The notes beneath the pieces are model-generated. The model was not told where the DNA came from and ran no database searches. It was given only the letters and a program-made list of their open reading frames with translations. This document shows, in pieces, positions 1 to 5,570 of a stretch of DNA of 5,570 nucleotides. Source of the DNA: an uncultured Maribacter sp. GTDB taxonomy: Bacteria; Bacteroidota; Bacteroidia; Flavobacteriales; Flavobacteriaceae. Location: assembly GCA_905479535.1 (NCBI GenBank), contig CAJQMW010000406.1, positions 1-5,570 of the forward strand. Direction: 5' to 3'. Every line of letters starts with the position of its first letter. Position 1 is the stretch's first letter. Made by a program: the position numbers and the translations under genes.

Positions 1-981
1 TGACTTCGTTAAAGGAAAATAGGCTTGGATTCCAATGTAGTCCAGTTTGTCCCAAAATCTAATATGTTCGTATTCATCATACCAATTGGCGGCATAGGTA
101 AGCTCACCCTTATAAATTTCCTTTATTTCATCGATTAACGAAACCCATCTCTCTGGTTGTTTTTTTATGGAAGTCCGCAGTTCGGTCCCAACGCAGAATA
201 GTTCGGTTTCCGTTAAGGCCGCAATTTTGGCATAGCGCAGCATATTTGTCCGGTAGGAATCAAACCAGGCATCCCACTCCTTGTCATTGTCCAAAGTGAT
301 ATTGGACCGCCACCCGTCGTTCATCCATAAATGAGGTTTTAGTTGTACTTTGAGGCCGTTACGGTGGAGGTCGTTTATGGCCCTAATGAAGTTGGAGTCC
401 CTTCTTGTAAACCGCTCCGGACGTTCAGGAGTGTTCATAACTTTAGTACGATCGTCTTTTTGATAGAGGAAAGGTATTACGGCCACCCATTCTACGTTTG
501 CTTTTATTAAACTGTTGATGCCGGCTGTGTTATCCTCGGACCAACCAAAAACGCTCATGCCTCGTTGTTTCTCATCGACCTTGTAAAAATTGTTTACGGT
601 CCCTTTCATATTCATTACGGAATTGTCCCACTCATAGTCGTACCATTCATAGGAATTGGCGTAAACCAATGTTTTAAAACCGATAAATGTGATGAGAAGG
701 GGAAGTATAAAACGATACCCCAGTTGCTTAAAAAATATGGACTTTGCTTTGGTGCGGTAGAGTTTGGTGAAGTAAAGTACGGCCAAGAAAAGCAGGTAAC
801 ATAACAAAAAAAGCACATGAAAACCGATAAGAAAATTGCGGTTGGCGGCAATATCAAAAAAGAACAAGGCACTATCACCTAAACCGCGATCACCACGACT
901 TAAGAAAATCATAATTGTGATGAAGGTTACAACCCAAAGGCTTGCGTATAGGTATAGAATATGTTTGATACTACCTTTCAT
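1..981 (-). CDS. Membrane-anchored GH113-like glycoside hydrolase, C-terminus cut by window edge
   Basis: Partial gene: 327 codons are visible and the reading frame is open to the left edge. I translated it by hand, because it has no stop in the window. Three hydrophobic segments are seen at about residues 7-27, 50-71 and 88-107. The loop between the second and third is rich in Lys/Arg (about 72-90), so by the positive-inside rule the domain after residue 110 should face the periplasm. From about residue 138 the protein reads like the TIM barrel of GH113 and related mannanase-like proteins: GMSVFGW, WVAVIPF, the strand LKPHLWM (214-220), VGTEL (264-268), YAANW (296-300) and LDYIGIQAYFPL (313-324). 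In that family the Glu of the GTEL/GNEL strand, here Glu267, is the acid/base; the nucleophile Glu would lie beyond the window. Known GH113 enzymes cut beta-1,4-mannan; the substrate here is unproven. The start codon lies one base after the stop of the upstream PaiB-like gene, suggesting co-transcription and coupled translation. Confidence 0.82.
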   Translation of the reverse strand, partial: MKGSIKHILYLYASLWVVTFITIMIFLSRGDRGLGDSALFFFDIAANRNFLIGFHVLFLLCYLLFLAVLYFTKLYRTKAKSIFFKQLGYRFILPLLITFIGFKTLVYANSYEWYDYEWDNSVMNMKGTVNNFYKVDEKQRGMSVFGWSEDNTAGINSLIKANVEWVAVIPFLYQKDDRTKVMNTPERPERFTRRDSNFIRAINDLHRNGLKVQLKPHLWMNDGWRSNITLDNDKEWDAWFDSYRTNMLRYAKIAALTETELFCVGTELRTSIKKQPERWVSLIDEIKEIYKGELTYAANWYDEYEHIRFWDKLDYIGIQAYFPLTKS

Positions 982-982
982 T

Positions 983-1600
983 TCAGAGCGTCTTTTTACC
1001 TCCTTTCATAACCTTGGCCACTGCGATTGCCTGTGGGTCTTGTTTTTCTAACTCCTGAACGATTCTTGGGTGGTCTTGTTCCCGACCTTGTGACATTTTT
1101 TTGGCCGCTTGTATTTCCGTAATACCTATTTCGAATCCGACGACCCCTTTGATCTGGCGCATGGTTTTAGCGGAAAGGTTATTTATGGAAACGGGGCATT
1201 CCGAATTTTGCTCGTATTTATCTACCAACTTGTGCATGGAGGCTAAAACTGCCTGTTCATCCAAAATGCGCAATTTACCGTAAACATGTACGGCTATATA
1301 GTTCCAAGTGGGTACTTCTTCTTCTTGGTACCAAGAAGAAGAAATATAGCTGTGTGGTCCGTTAAAAATGCAAAGCACTTCGGTGTTTTCGGAAAATTGT
1401 TTCCATTGCGGGTTGGCCTTTGCAATATGGCTTACCAGAACATCATTTCCTTCGTTGTCGACATCAAGCTCCAGCGGAATGTGGGTGGCCCAAGGCTTTC
1501 CATCCACTTGGCTTACCAGAATGCCAAAACCGTTCTCCTTAAGGAACTGCTTTACCTCGGATATATTCTCGTTTTTATAGTGCGCGGGTATGAACATCAT
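983..1600 (-). CDS. FMN-binding PaiB-family protein (putative transcriptional regulator)
   Basis: A 205-residue protein, the usual length for the PaiB / FMN_bind_2 family (split-barrel flavin fold). Family signatures are clear: MFIPAHY at the N-terminus, GPHSYISSSWY at 81-91, VPTWNYIAVHVYG at 96-108, and GVVGFEIGIT followed by KKMSQGR at 152-173. Bacillus subtilis PaiB is described as a negative regulator of sporulation and protease genes, but most members are uncharacterised, and a flavin- or haem-linked redox role is equally possible. No helix-turn-helix is evident. Two ATGs sit in tandem at 1600 and 1597. Relatives begin M-[YF]-I-P, and a candidate promoter is also better placed for the second, so 1597 may be the real start. 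It is the first gene of a probable two-gene unit with the GH113-like gene, one base apart. Its coding sequence contains a perfect 28-base palindrome. Confidence 0.9.
   Translation of the reverse strand: MMFIPAHYKNENISEVKQFLKENGFGILVSQVDGKPWATHIPLELDVDNEGNDVLVSHIAKANPQWKQFSENTEVLCIFNGPHSYISSSWYQEEEVPTWNYIAVHVYGKLRILDEQAVLASMHKLVDKYEQNSECPVSINNLSAKTMRQIKGVVGFEIGITEIQAAKKMSQGREQDHPRIVQELEKQDPQAIAVAKVMKGGKKTL
998..1006 (-). promoter_or_regulatory. Shine-Dalgarno-like sequence upstream of the GH113-like gene
   Basis: On the minus strand this reads AAAGGAGGT, a full match to a canonical anti-16S target. It lies inside the last codons of the PaiB-like gene (MKGGKK). Sixteen bases separate it from the ATG at 981, which is longer than the usual 5-9. 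Bacteroidota seldom use such sites, and the codons for Met-Lys-Gly-Gly explain it equally well, so a role in coupled re-initiation is only possible. Confidence 0.25.
1316..1343. repeat. Perfect 28-base palindrome inside the PaiB-like gene
   Basis: Two 14-base arms (TTCTTCTTCTTGGT and its exact complement) meet at a central GGTACC with no mismatch. The site encodes the segment SSSWYQEEE of the PaiB-like protein, including part of its conserved GPHSYISSSWY motif. The serine codons are all TCT-type and the glutamates GAA-type, so codon choice creates the symmetry. In RNA it could form a stem of about 12 pairs with a tetraloop. Function unknown. Confidence 0.85.
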
Positions 1601-1601
1601 A

Positions 1602-1631
1602 TAAAAGTAGCGAAAACATTATTTAAGCAAA
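1602..1631 (-). promoter_or_regulatory. Candidate Bacteroidota-type promoter for the PaiB-like gene
   Basis: Read on the minus strand there is TTTG (1631-1628), an 18-base spacer, and TACTTTTA (1609-1602), one mismatch from the TAnnTTTG -7 box. Four bases separate the box from the second ATG (1597), so transcription would begin at or next to the start codon. The spacing is plausible but the region is AT-rich, so a chance match is possible. Confidence 0.35.
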
Positions 1632-1701
1632 CATTCATTTTATTACCGTCAAGAAGTTTTTAAAATGATTCCTATTTTGAAGTGAACTTAAAATTACACA
1701 G

Positions 1702-2532
1702 ATGCCTTTTATAACAAACGAAACAGCAAAAGAACAAGTAGATATTTTTTATGAAGATTACGGAAGCGGTCAACCTGTAATACTTATTCACGGATGGCCA
1801 TTAAGTAGAAAATCATGGGAACAACAGGTTTGGAAAATTGTAGATTCCGGCTTTCGTTGCATCTCTTATGACCGTAGGGGATTCGGAACATCGTCTTCGC
1901 CTTGGGGTGCCTACGACTATTCTGCCCTGGCCAGTGATTTGAATACCATCTTTGATGGCCTCAAATTAAAAGATGCCATTATTGTAGGATTTTCCATGGG
2001 AGGTGGGGAAGTGGTGCGTTACCTTACGGATTACGGCTCCGAAAAAGTGGCCAAGGCAGTGCTTGTCAGTTCTATAATTCCGCTGGTAAAGAAAAAAGAT
2101 GATAATCCGGACGGTGTACCCGAAAGCGACCTAGAAGGTATCATTGATGCCCTGCAGAACGATAGGGTGGGGTTTCTAAAAGAATTCAGCAAAGGATTCT
2201 ACAATTTTGATGACAACCAGGATAAAGTGAGTCAGGCGCAGTTGGACTACGACTTCACCATTGCCTCTTTTGCCTCACCACGGGCCACTATCCAAACCGC
2301 TCTGGCATGGATGCGTACCGACTTTAGATCGGAGCTGAAGAATGTAACCGTTCCTACTTTGATCGTCCACGGTGATGCGGATAGCACAGTGCCCATTGCA
2401 ACTTCGGCAGAGCAAGCGGCCAAAGGAATCAAGGATAATACTTACGAAGTAATAAAAGGAGCTCCTCACGGTCTGAACATCACCCATTCGGATGAACTCA
2501 ATGAAATCCTGATTAAATTCTTGAAAAGCTAG
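1702..2532 (+). CDS. Alpha/beta hydrolase, cofactor-free haloperoxidase / arylesterase type
   Basis: A complete 276-residue single-domain alpha/beta hydrolase, the standard length for the group that includes non-haem chloroperoxidases and Pseudomonas fluorescens arylesterase. No signal peptide, so it is probably cytoplasmic. Visible motifs are the oxyanion segment HGWPLS (30-35), YDRRGFGTSS (56-65), the nucleophile elbow GFSMGG with Ser98, HGDADSTVP (223-231) supplying Asp227, and APHGLN with His256. This completes a Ser-Asp-His triad spaced as in the arylesterase (Ser94/Asp222/His251). Pro33 follows the oxyanion Trp, the position where a proline is associated with perhydrolase (peracid-forming) activity in this family. 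The natural substrate cannot be read from sequence; an esterase, lactonase or perhydrolase is likely. It is divergent from the PaiB-like gene with a 101-base gap, and no Shine-Dalgarno is seen before the ATG. It is followed 18 bases after its stop by a hairpin terminator. Confidence 0.93.
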   Translation: MPFITNETAKEQVDIFYEDYGSGQPVILIHGWPLSRKSWEQQVWKIVDSGFRCISYDRRGFGTSSSPWGAYDYSALASDLNTIFDGLKLKDAIIVGFSMGGGEVVRYLTDYGSEKVAKAVLVSSIIPLVKKKDDNPDGVPESDLEGIIDALQNDRVGFLKEFSKGFYNFDDNQDKVSQAQLDYDFTIASFASPRATIQTALAWMRTDFRSELKNVTVPTLIVHGDADSTVPIATSAEQAAKGIKDNTYEVIKGAPHGLNITHSDELNEILIKFLKS

Positions 2533-2550
2533 AAAAAGAAAATACCAATG

Positions 2551-2578
2551 AAAAGCCGGACAATCGTCCGGCTTTTTT
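2551..2578. terminator. Bidirectional intrinsic terminator between convergent genes
   Basis: An 11-base-pair perfect stem (AAAAGCCGGAC at 2551-2561 against GTCCGGCTTTT at 2566-2576) closes on the four-base loop AATC. The stem has a GC-rich core, with a run of six T on the plus strand (2573-2578) and four A on the left flank, giving T4 on the minus strand. It lies just after the alpha/beta hydrolase gene and touches the TAA stop of the convergent EEP-family gene at 2577-2579, so it can serve both transcripts. Confidence 0.9.
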
Positions 2579-3407
2579 AATGTTTTAGTGTTGCCAGAAC
2601 AGGCAAGTGGTCGGAAATGTGTTTGTTGTTTTCCATTCGGTCGTCAATGTGTATGTATTCTTCAACGAGAAAATCTTTCTCGAAAATATAATCGATGCGC
2701 CTATCCAATTTCATCTGTGGATCAAAACCATTGAAAGTTCCGGTAGGACCGTAAAAAGGTGTTCGGGAAATTTCCTTTGCGTCAGAAAGCTTGCTTTGCA
2801 GATACTGGGTTGGGGCCTGATCCGGTGTAAGGTTCAAATCGCCCATCAATACTACCGGATAATTTTCCTTATTTACGTCTTCTATTTTTTCAAAGATGAG
2901 TTCTGCCGATTCCGCTCTTGCTTCCTTGCCGATATGGTCAAAATGGGTATTGAATACATATAGTTTTTTACCGGTTTCCTTCGCTTCAAACTGTCCGTAG
3001 GTACAAATCCTTTCCATAGAAGCGTCCCAACCCACGGAAATTTCATTGGGCGTTTCCGAGAGCCAAAAGGTTTTCTGGTGTAAAAGCTTGAATTGTGTAG
3101 AATCGTATAGAATAGGCGAATACTCCCCTTTTTGGTCCCCATCATCCCTGCCCACCCCTATATAAGTAAAATCGGTAAGAGTGCTGTCAATGTAGATGAG
3201 TTGCCTATGGAGCACTTCCTGCATGCCAATGAAAGAAGCGTTATAATGCGCTAGCAATTGGACCAGCGACTCCTTGCGGTCTTCCCAATTGTTTACGGTA
3301 TCGTTTACATTATCGTATTTGATGTTATAGGTCATGACCTTAAGTTCTTGCCCTTGAAAGGCAAAGGTTGAAAGGAAAAATAATATGGGAAAAATTATTG
3401 ATTTCAT
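2577..3407 (-). CDS. Secreted endonuclease/exonuclease/phosphatase (EEP) family protein
   Basis: A complete 276-residue protein with a short signal peptide (Lys2, then a hydrophobic stretch to about residue 17, probable cleavage near residues 18-20), so it acts outside the cytoplasm. The rest is one EEP domain (PF03372 fold) with every metal and catalytic motif present: MTYNIKYD with Asn28, GMQEV with Glu64, NTHFDH with His155, GDLNLTP with Asp190 and Asn192, RRIDYIF with Asp239, and SDHLPV with Asp266 and His267. The extra signatures IGVGRDDGD, FWLSETP (114-120) and GWDAS..RICTY match the uncharacterised EEP-1 subgroup common in Bacteroidota. Such enzymes use Mg2+ to cleave phosphodiester or phosphomonoester bonds in nucleic acids, phospholipids or inositol phosphates; the substrate is not predictable here. 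It converges with the alpha/beta hydrolase gene through a shared terminator and is divergent from the VOC gene across 56 bases. Confidence 0.93.
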   Translation of the reverse strand: MKSIIFPILFFLSTFAFQGQELKVMTYNIKYDNVNDTVNNWEDRKESLVQLLAHYNASFIGMQEVLHRQLIYIDSTLTDFTYIGVGRDDGDQKGEYSPILYDSTQFKLLHQKTFWLSETPNEISVGWDASMERICTYGQFEAKETGKKLYVFNTHFDHIGKEARAESAELIFEKIEDVNKENYPVVLMGDLNLTPDQAPTQYLQSKLSDAKEISRTPFYGPTGTFNGFDPQMKLDRRIDYIFEKDFLVEEYIHIDDRMENNKHISDHLPVLATLKH

Positions 3408-3428
3408 ACGATTAGGATTGCAAAGCGA

Positions 3429-3459
3429 TTGACAATTTAGTGATTAACGGTTACATTTG
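3429..3459 (+). promoter_or_regulatory. Bacteroidota-type promoter for the VOC-family gene, probably leaderless
   Basis: The -7 box TACATTTG (3452-3459) matches TAnnTTTG at every fixed position. TTG at 3429-3431 lies 20 bases upstream of it, within the accepted range for the -33 box. Only four bases separate the -7 box from the ATG at 3464, so transcription should begin at or within a base or two of the start codon. No downstream in-frame ATG would keep the domain's first strand intact. Confidence 0.6.
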
Positions 3460-3463
3460 AGGT

Positions 3464-3844
3464 ATGGAACAGAAAGGTTATCTACATCAAATTCATCCGG
3501 TACTACCGGTTAAGGATGTTGTTGAGGCTTTGGATTTTTATGTAAACCGACTAGGTTTTAAAATCGCTTTCGCCGATGACTCCAAGAAACCTTCCTATGC
3601 CGGAATCCTAAGGGACGATATTGAAATACATTTACAATGGCATGACGCCAAGGAATGGGAGATAGAGATAGATAGGCCCATGTTACGGATCGTAACCCAG
3701 AACATAGAAGCTCTTTACAAAGAATATTCGGATAAGGATGTTTTTCATGCCCATACCTTACTCAGGGAAACGGCCTGGGGAACAAAAGAATTCGCCTTCT
3801 ACGACCCTTTTAAAAATGGATTGACTTTTTATAGGGATGTTTAA
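3464..3844 (+). CDS. VOC-family protein, bleomycin-resistance / glyoxalase-like
   Basis: A complete 126-residue protein, the standard size for a single-chain VOC protein made of two beta-alpha-beta-beta-beta modules that dimerises. The first module starts at HPVLPVKDVVEALDFYVNRLGF (11-32, domain opening) and ends with IEIHLQWH (53-60). The second runs from LRIVTQNIEALYKEY to the closing segment AWGTKEFAFYDPFKNGLTFYRD (104-125). The closing pattern (WG..EF...DP..N.LTF) is the one seen in bleomycin-binding proteins of the BLMA/Sh ble type, which sequester drug rather than catalyse. His11 and His56 occupy places where metal-dependent members carry ligands, but the usual C-terminal Glu is not evident (Thr121-Phe122), which argues for a binding protein rather than a glyoxalase. 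Antibiotic resistance itself is not demonstrated. It stands alone between a divergent EEP gene and a gap. Confidence 0.9.
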   Translation: MEQKGYLHQIHPVLPVKDVVEALDFYVNRLGFKIAFADDSKKPSYAGILRDDIEIHLQWHDAKEWEIEIDRPMLRIVTQNIEALYKEYSDKDVFHAHTLLRETAWGTKEFAFYDPFKNGLTFYRDV

Positions 3845-3998
3845 AAAGTTATTGTTTCAAAATACATCTAGGTTTATGCAGTAAGGTATTATTTCGAATC
3901 AGATTTTATTTGGGTTTTTGGCTAATTCGACATGTGATATTTTAGAAAAATTATAGGGTATACCCACTATGCATTTTGAGTGGATTAGTAAAAATGGA

Positions 3999-4128
3999 TG
4001 TCAATTCGAGTGTTTTTTCGAAATACAATGGAGAAAAAATGTATCGAGAATAGCCTATGGACTAACAAGGTTCTCGATACACTGTTTTTTACAATGAAAA
4101 ATTGAAAAACACAGTACTCGAACTGACA
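3999..4128. repeat. Nested palindromic intergenic element, 130 bases
   Basis: The outer ends are TGTCAATTCGAGT (3999-4011) and ACTCGAACTGACA (4116-4128), which are complementary at 12 of 13 positions. The inner arms TGTATCGAGAA (4040-4050) and TTCTCGATACA (4071-4081) are perfectly complementary over 11 bases around a 20-base loop. Between outer and inner arms the two sides still pair in part (GTTTTTT against AAAAAC, then ACAATG against CAATG-like sequence), so the whole unit can fold into one long imperfect hairpin. The CGAG core occurs in all four arms. From memory, intergenic palindromes with similar TGTCAGTTCGAGT-type ends recur in flavobacterial genomes, so this is probably one worn copy of a dispersed, non-autonomous repeat. 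It encodes no protein. Confidence 0.7.
4034..4090. terminator. Possible bidirectional terminator formed by the inner hairpin
   Basis: The perfect 11-base stem 4040-4050/4071-4081 is flanked by A6 on the left (4034-4039) and T6 on the right (4085-4090). It therefore resembles an intrinsic terminator in both directions, placed between the convergent VOC and S9 genes. The 20-base loop is large and the stem only moderately GC-rich, so efficiency is uncertain. It lies about 190 bases after the VOC stop and about 100 bases after the peptidase stop. Confidence 0.4.
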
Positions 4129-4186
4129 ATTTATACGTAAATTATTCGAAATGTACAACGGGTTAGATTATACTTTTGAATATGTA

Positions 4187-5570
4187 TCATCCCTTATGCT
4201 TTTCAAACCATGCCAAAACACTGGCTATTTTGGCTATCAGGTTACTGGGTTTGTTGGCTATCCCGTGGGAAGCACCAGGTATACGTACCATGGCAGTTTC
4301 TACCCCTTCTAACTTTAATGCGGTATAGAACTGTTCGGATTCCGCTATTGGGGTACGGTAGTCTTCTTCTCCCGTAAGTAACATGGTCGGGGTAGTTACG
4401 TTGCCCACATAGGATAGGGGAGAGCGCTTGAAATAACTTTCAGGGTCTTCCCAAGGTTTCTTCCCGAACCAATACTTGGAAAAAAATGCCGCTCCATCGG
4501 CATACAGCACAAAACTTGTCCAGTTGATAACCGGCTTTGCCACTACCGCGGCTTTAAAACGGTCCGTCTTGCCCACTATCCAAGCCGTCAGCACTCCTCC
4601 GCCACTTCCACCAGTGACAAATAGATTGTTTGCATCAACAAAACCCTTAGCAAGAACCGCATCCACACCGGACATGAGGTCTTCATAATCGTGGTTGGGA
4701 TAGTCGTGGTGGATAAGGTTGCCAAACTCCGCTCCATAGCCACTGCTTCCTCTTGGATTGGTGTACAGCACCACGTAACCAGCAGCGGCGTAAGCCTGAA
4801 TTTCTGCTGAGTAAACCGCTCCGTAACTCGCAAAAGGACCTCCGTGAATCTCCAAGATAAATGGGTATTTTTTGGAAGGGTCAAAATTTGGTGGCGTTAC
4901 TACCCAACCTTGTATTTGACGTTGGTCAAAGGACGATTCCCACCAAAGTTCTTCCACTTTGCCCAAATCCTTAAAGGAGAATAAATCGTCGTTCACAAAA
5001 GTGAGCCGCTTGCTTCCGCGCTTATCGCTCACCGCCAAGTCAGAGGGATGGTCCGTACCACCCAAAGTATAAGCAATCCAGCCTGTATTGGACACGCTAT
5101 AGTCAGCCGCATTATAGGGCCTTCCCAAGGAAAGTCCACCTAAGCCGGTTAGTTTCTCGGTTACCTGACCGGAAAGTGTTATATATCCAATTTTCGTTGC
5201 TCCCTGGTCGTCGTATTGAAAATACAATCCTTTGCCATCGTTGGACCATTGGACGTTGTTGATGTCCCGGTCAAAACTGCCGGACAATAGTTGTGAAGTG
5301 CCACTGGTCAAATCCATCACATAAAGATCGTTCAATTGGTAGCCCAAGAGCTTATCGTCAAGACCGCTATAAGCGATTTTATTTCCATCCGGAGATACCT
5401 TTGGAGCGTCGTCCGGGCCATACCTGTCGGTTAACTCTCTTGTTTTACCATCGGAAAGCGTTAGTTCATAAATTTCACTATTATTGGGTTCAAAAGCCTC
5501 ATCTGGATTAAAATTAGCCGAAAAATAGAGTTTTCTTCCATCTTTGGACCATGCCGGGGCACCGTGGTCA
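4187..5570 (-). CDS. S9 family serine peptidase (prolyl oligopeptidase / acylaminoacyl-peptidase type), N-terminus cut by window edge
   Basis: Partial gene: the frame is open through the right edge (first full codon at 5569), leaving 460 C-terminal residues; a full family member usually has 650-850. The TTG at 5347 is only an internal leucine codon, not the start. The visible N-terminal part carries propeller-type PD40 repeats: PAWSKDGRKLYFSA (5-18), PKVSPDGNKIAYSG (56-69) and VQWSNDGKGLYFQYD (106-120). The hydrolase domain starts near residue 207 and shows HGGPFASYG (242-250), NPRGSSGYG, the nucleophile motif TGGSGGG with Ser322 (codon 4606-4604), GEEDYRTP with Asp403 and GASHGI with His435, a complete triad. 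Such enzymes cleave short peptides, with the propeller limiting access; many Bacteroidota members are exported, but the signal region is outside the window. The closing EKHKG and TGA precede the palindromic element, and the gene converges with the VOC gene. Confidence 0.93.
   Translation of the reverse strand, partial: DHGAPAWSKDGRKLYFSANFNPDEAFEPNNSEIYELTLSDGKTRELTDRYGPDDAPKVSPDGNKIAYSGLDDKLLGYQLNDLYVMDLTSGTSQLLSGSFDRDINNVQWSNDGKGLYFQYDDQGATKIGYITLSGQVTEKLTGLGGLSLGRPYNAADYSVSNTGWIAYTLGGTDHPSDLAVSDKRGSKRLTFVNDDLFSFKDLGKVEELWWESSFDQRQIQGWVVTPPNFDPSKKYPFILEIHGGPFASYGAVYSAEIQAYAAAGYVVLYTNPRGSSGYGAEFGNLIHHDYPNHDYEDLMSGVDAVLAKGFVDANNLFVTGGSGGGVLTAWIVGKTDRFKAAVVAKPVINWTSFVLYADGAAFFSKYWFGKKPWEDPESYFKRSPLSYVGNVTTPTMLLTGEEDYRTPIAESEQFYTALKLEGVETAMVRIPGASHGIANKPSNLIAKIASVLAWFEKHKG

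Larger units (their letters stand above)
3845..4186. other. 342-base intergenic region between convergent VOC and S9 peptidase genes
   Basis: No coding sequence of credible length or motif was found on either strand. Positions 3845-3998 are AT-rich and hold only a ten-base palindrome GGGTATACCC (3956-3965) and a weak CCACT/AGTGG pair (3964-3983). Positions 3999-4128 are the nested palindromic element listed separately. Positions 4129-4186 are AT-rich and show nothing clear apart from one isolated TACTTTTG box. Confidence 0.75.

Noticed and set aside
615..878. Minus-strand 87-codon open frame with hydrophobic sequence
   Set aside because: It overlaps the GH113-like gene in another frame; its hydrophobic look reflects the membrane segments encoded there.
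1286..1663. Plus-strand 125-codon open frame opposite the PaiB-like gene
   Set aside because: No recognisable motifs, and it lies antisense to a clear family member; a shadow frame.
1673..1679. TATTTTG upstream of the alpha/beta hydrolase gene as a -7 box
   Set aside because: It is one base short of TAnnTTTG and has no TTTG/TTG at the right distance upstream; the sequence is too AT-rich to call.
3956..3965. Palindrome GGGTATACCC
   Set aside because: Ten bases is short, it has no T-run and no neighbouring promoter or gene start to act on; probably chance.
4171..4178. TACTTTTG, an exact TAnnTTTG match on the plus strand just before the peptidase stop codon
   Set aside because: No convincing -33 box lies 17-23 bases upstream and no credible plus-strand gene follows; only an antisense transcript would be served, for which there is no evidence.
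4187..5347. A self-contained 386-residue protein starting at TTG 5347
   Set aside because: The frame stays open to the window edge with propeller repeats continuing upstream, so this is an internal position of a longer S9 peptidase.
1..5570. CRISPR array, tRNA/rRNA genes, insertion sequence or phage genes
   Set aside because: No regularly spaced repeats, cloverleaf-like sequence, transposase or integrase motifs were seen on either strand.

Overview
The window looks like chromosomal DNA from a member of the Bacteroidota, most likely a marine Flavobacteriaceae species. This is judged from moderately low GC, almost no Shine-Dalgarno sequences, a promoter of the Bacteroidota type (TTG/TAnnTTTG), and the protein families and wording seen (GH113-like hydrolase, secreted EEP-1 type phosphodiesterase, S9 peptidase with a propeller). 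The genus cannot be fixed from the sequence alone.

Layout from left to right. Positions 1-1600 carry a two-gene minus-strand unit. An FMN-binding PaiB-type protein (983-1600) is followed, after one base, by a membrane-anchored GH113-like glycoside hydrolase that runs off the left edge (981 to beyond 1). Divergent from it is an alpha/beta hydrolase of the cofactor-free haloperoxidase/arylesterase type (1702-2532, plus). This converges on a secreted endonuclease/exonuclease/phosphatase-fold protein (2577-3407, minus), and the two share a bidirectional hairpin terminator at 2551-2578. Divergent again, across only 56 bases, is a small VOC/bleomycin-resistance-like protein (3464-3844, plus). Its exact-match -7 box sits so close to the ATG that the transcript is probably leaderless. 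A 342-base gap holds a 130-base nested palindromic element (3999-4128). The right end is the C-terminal 460 residues of an S9 family serine peptidase (4187 to beyond 5570, minus).

The genes do not form an obvious pathway. The only likely operon is the PaiB-like/GH113-like pair; the others are single-gene units in alternating orientation. They are housekeeping or accessory catabolic and protective functions: glycan cleavage at the membrane, ester or peracid chemistry, phosphodiester cleavage in the periplasm or outside, ligand sequestration, and peptide breakdown.

No new defence, mobile or biosynthetic system is visible. The most interesting non-coding structure is the nested palindrome at 3999-4128. 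Second are the two promoters with identical box-to-ATG geometry, and third is a perfect 28-base palindrome inside the PaiB-like coding region.
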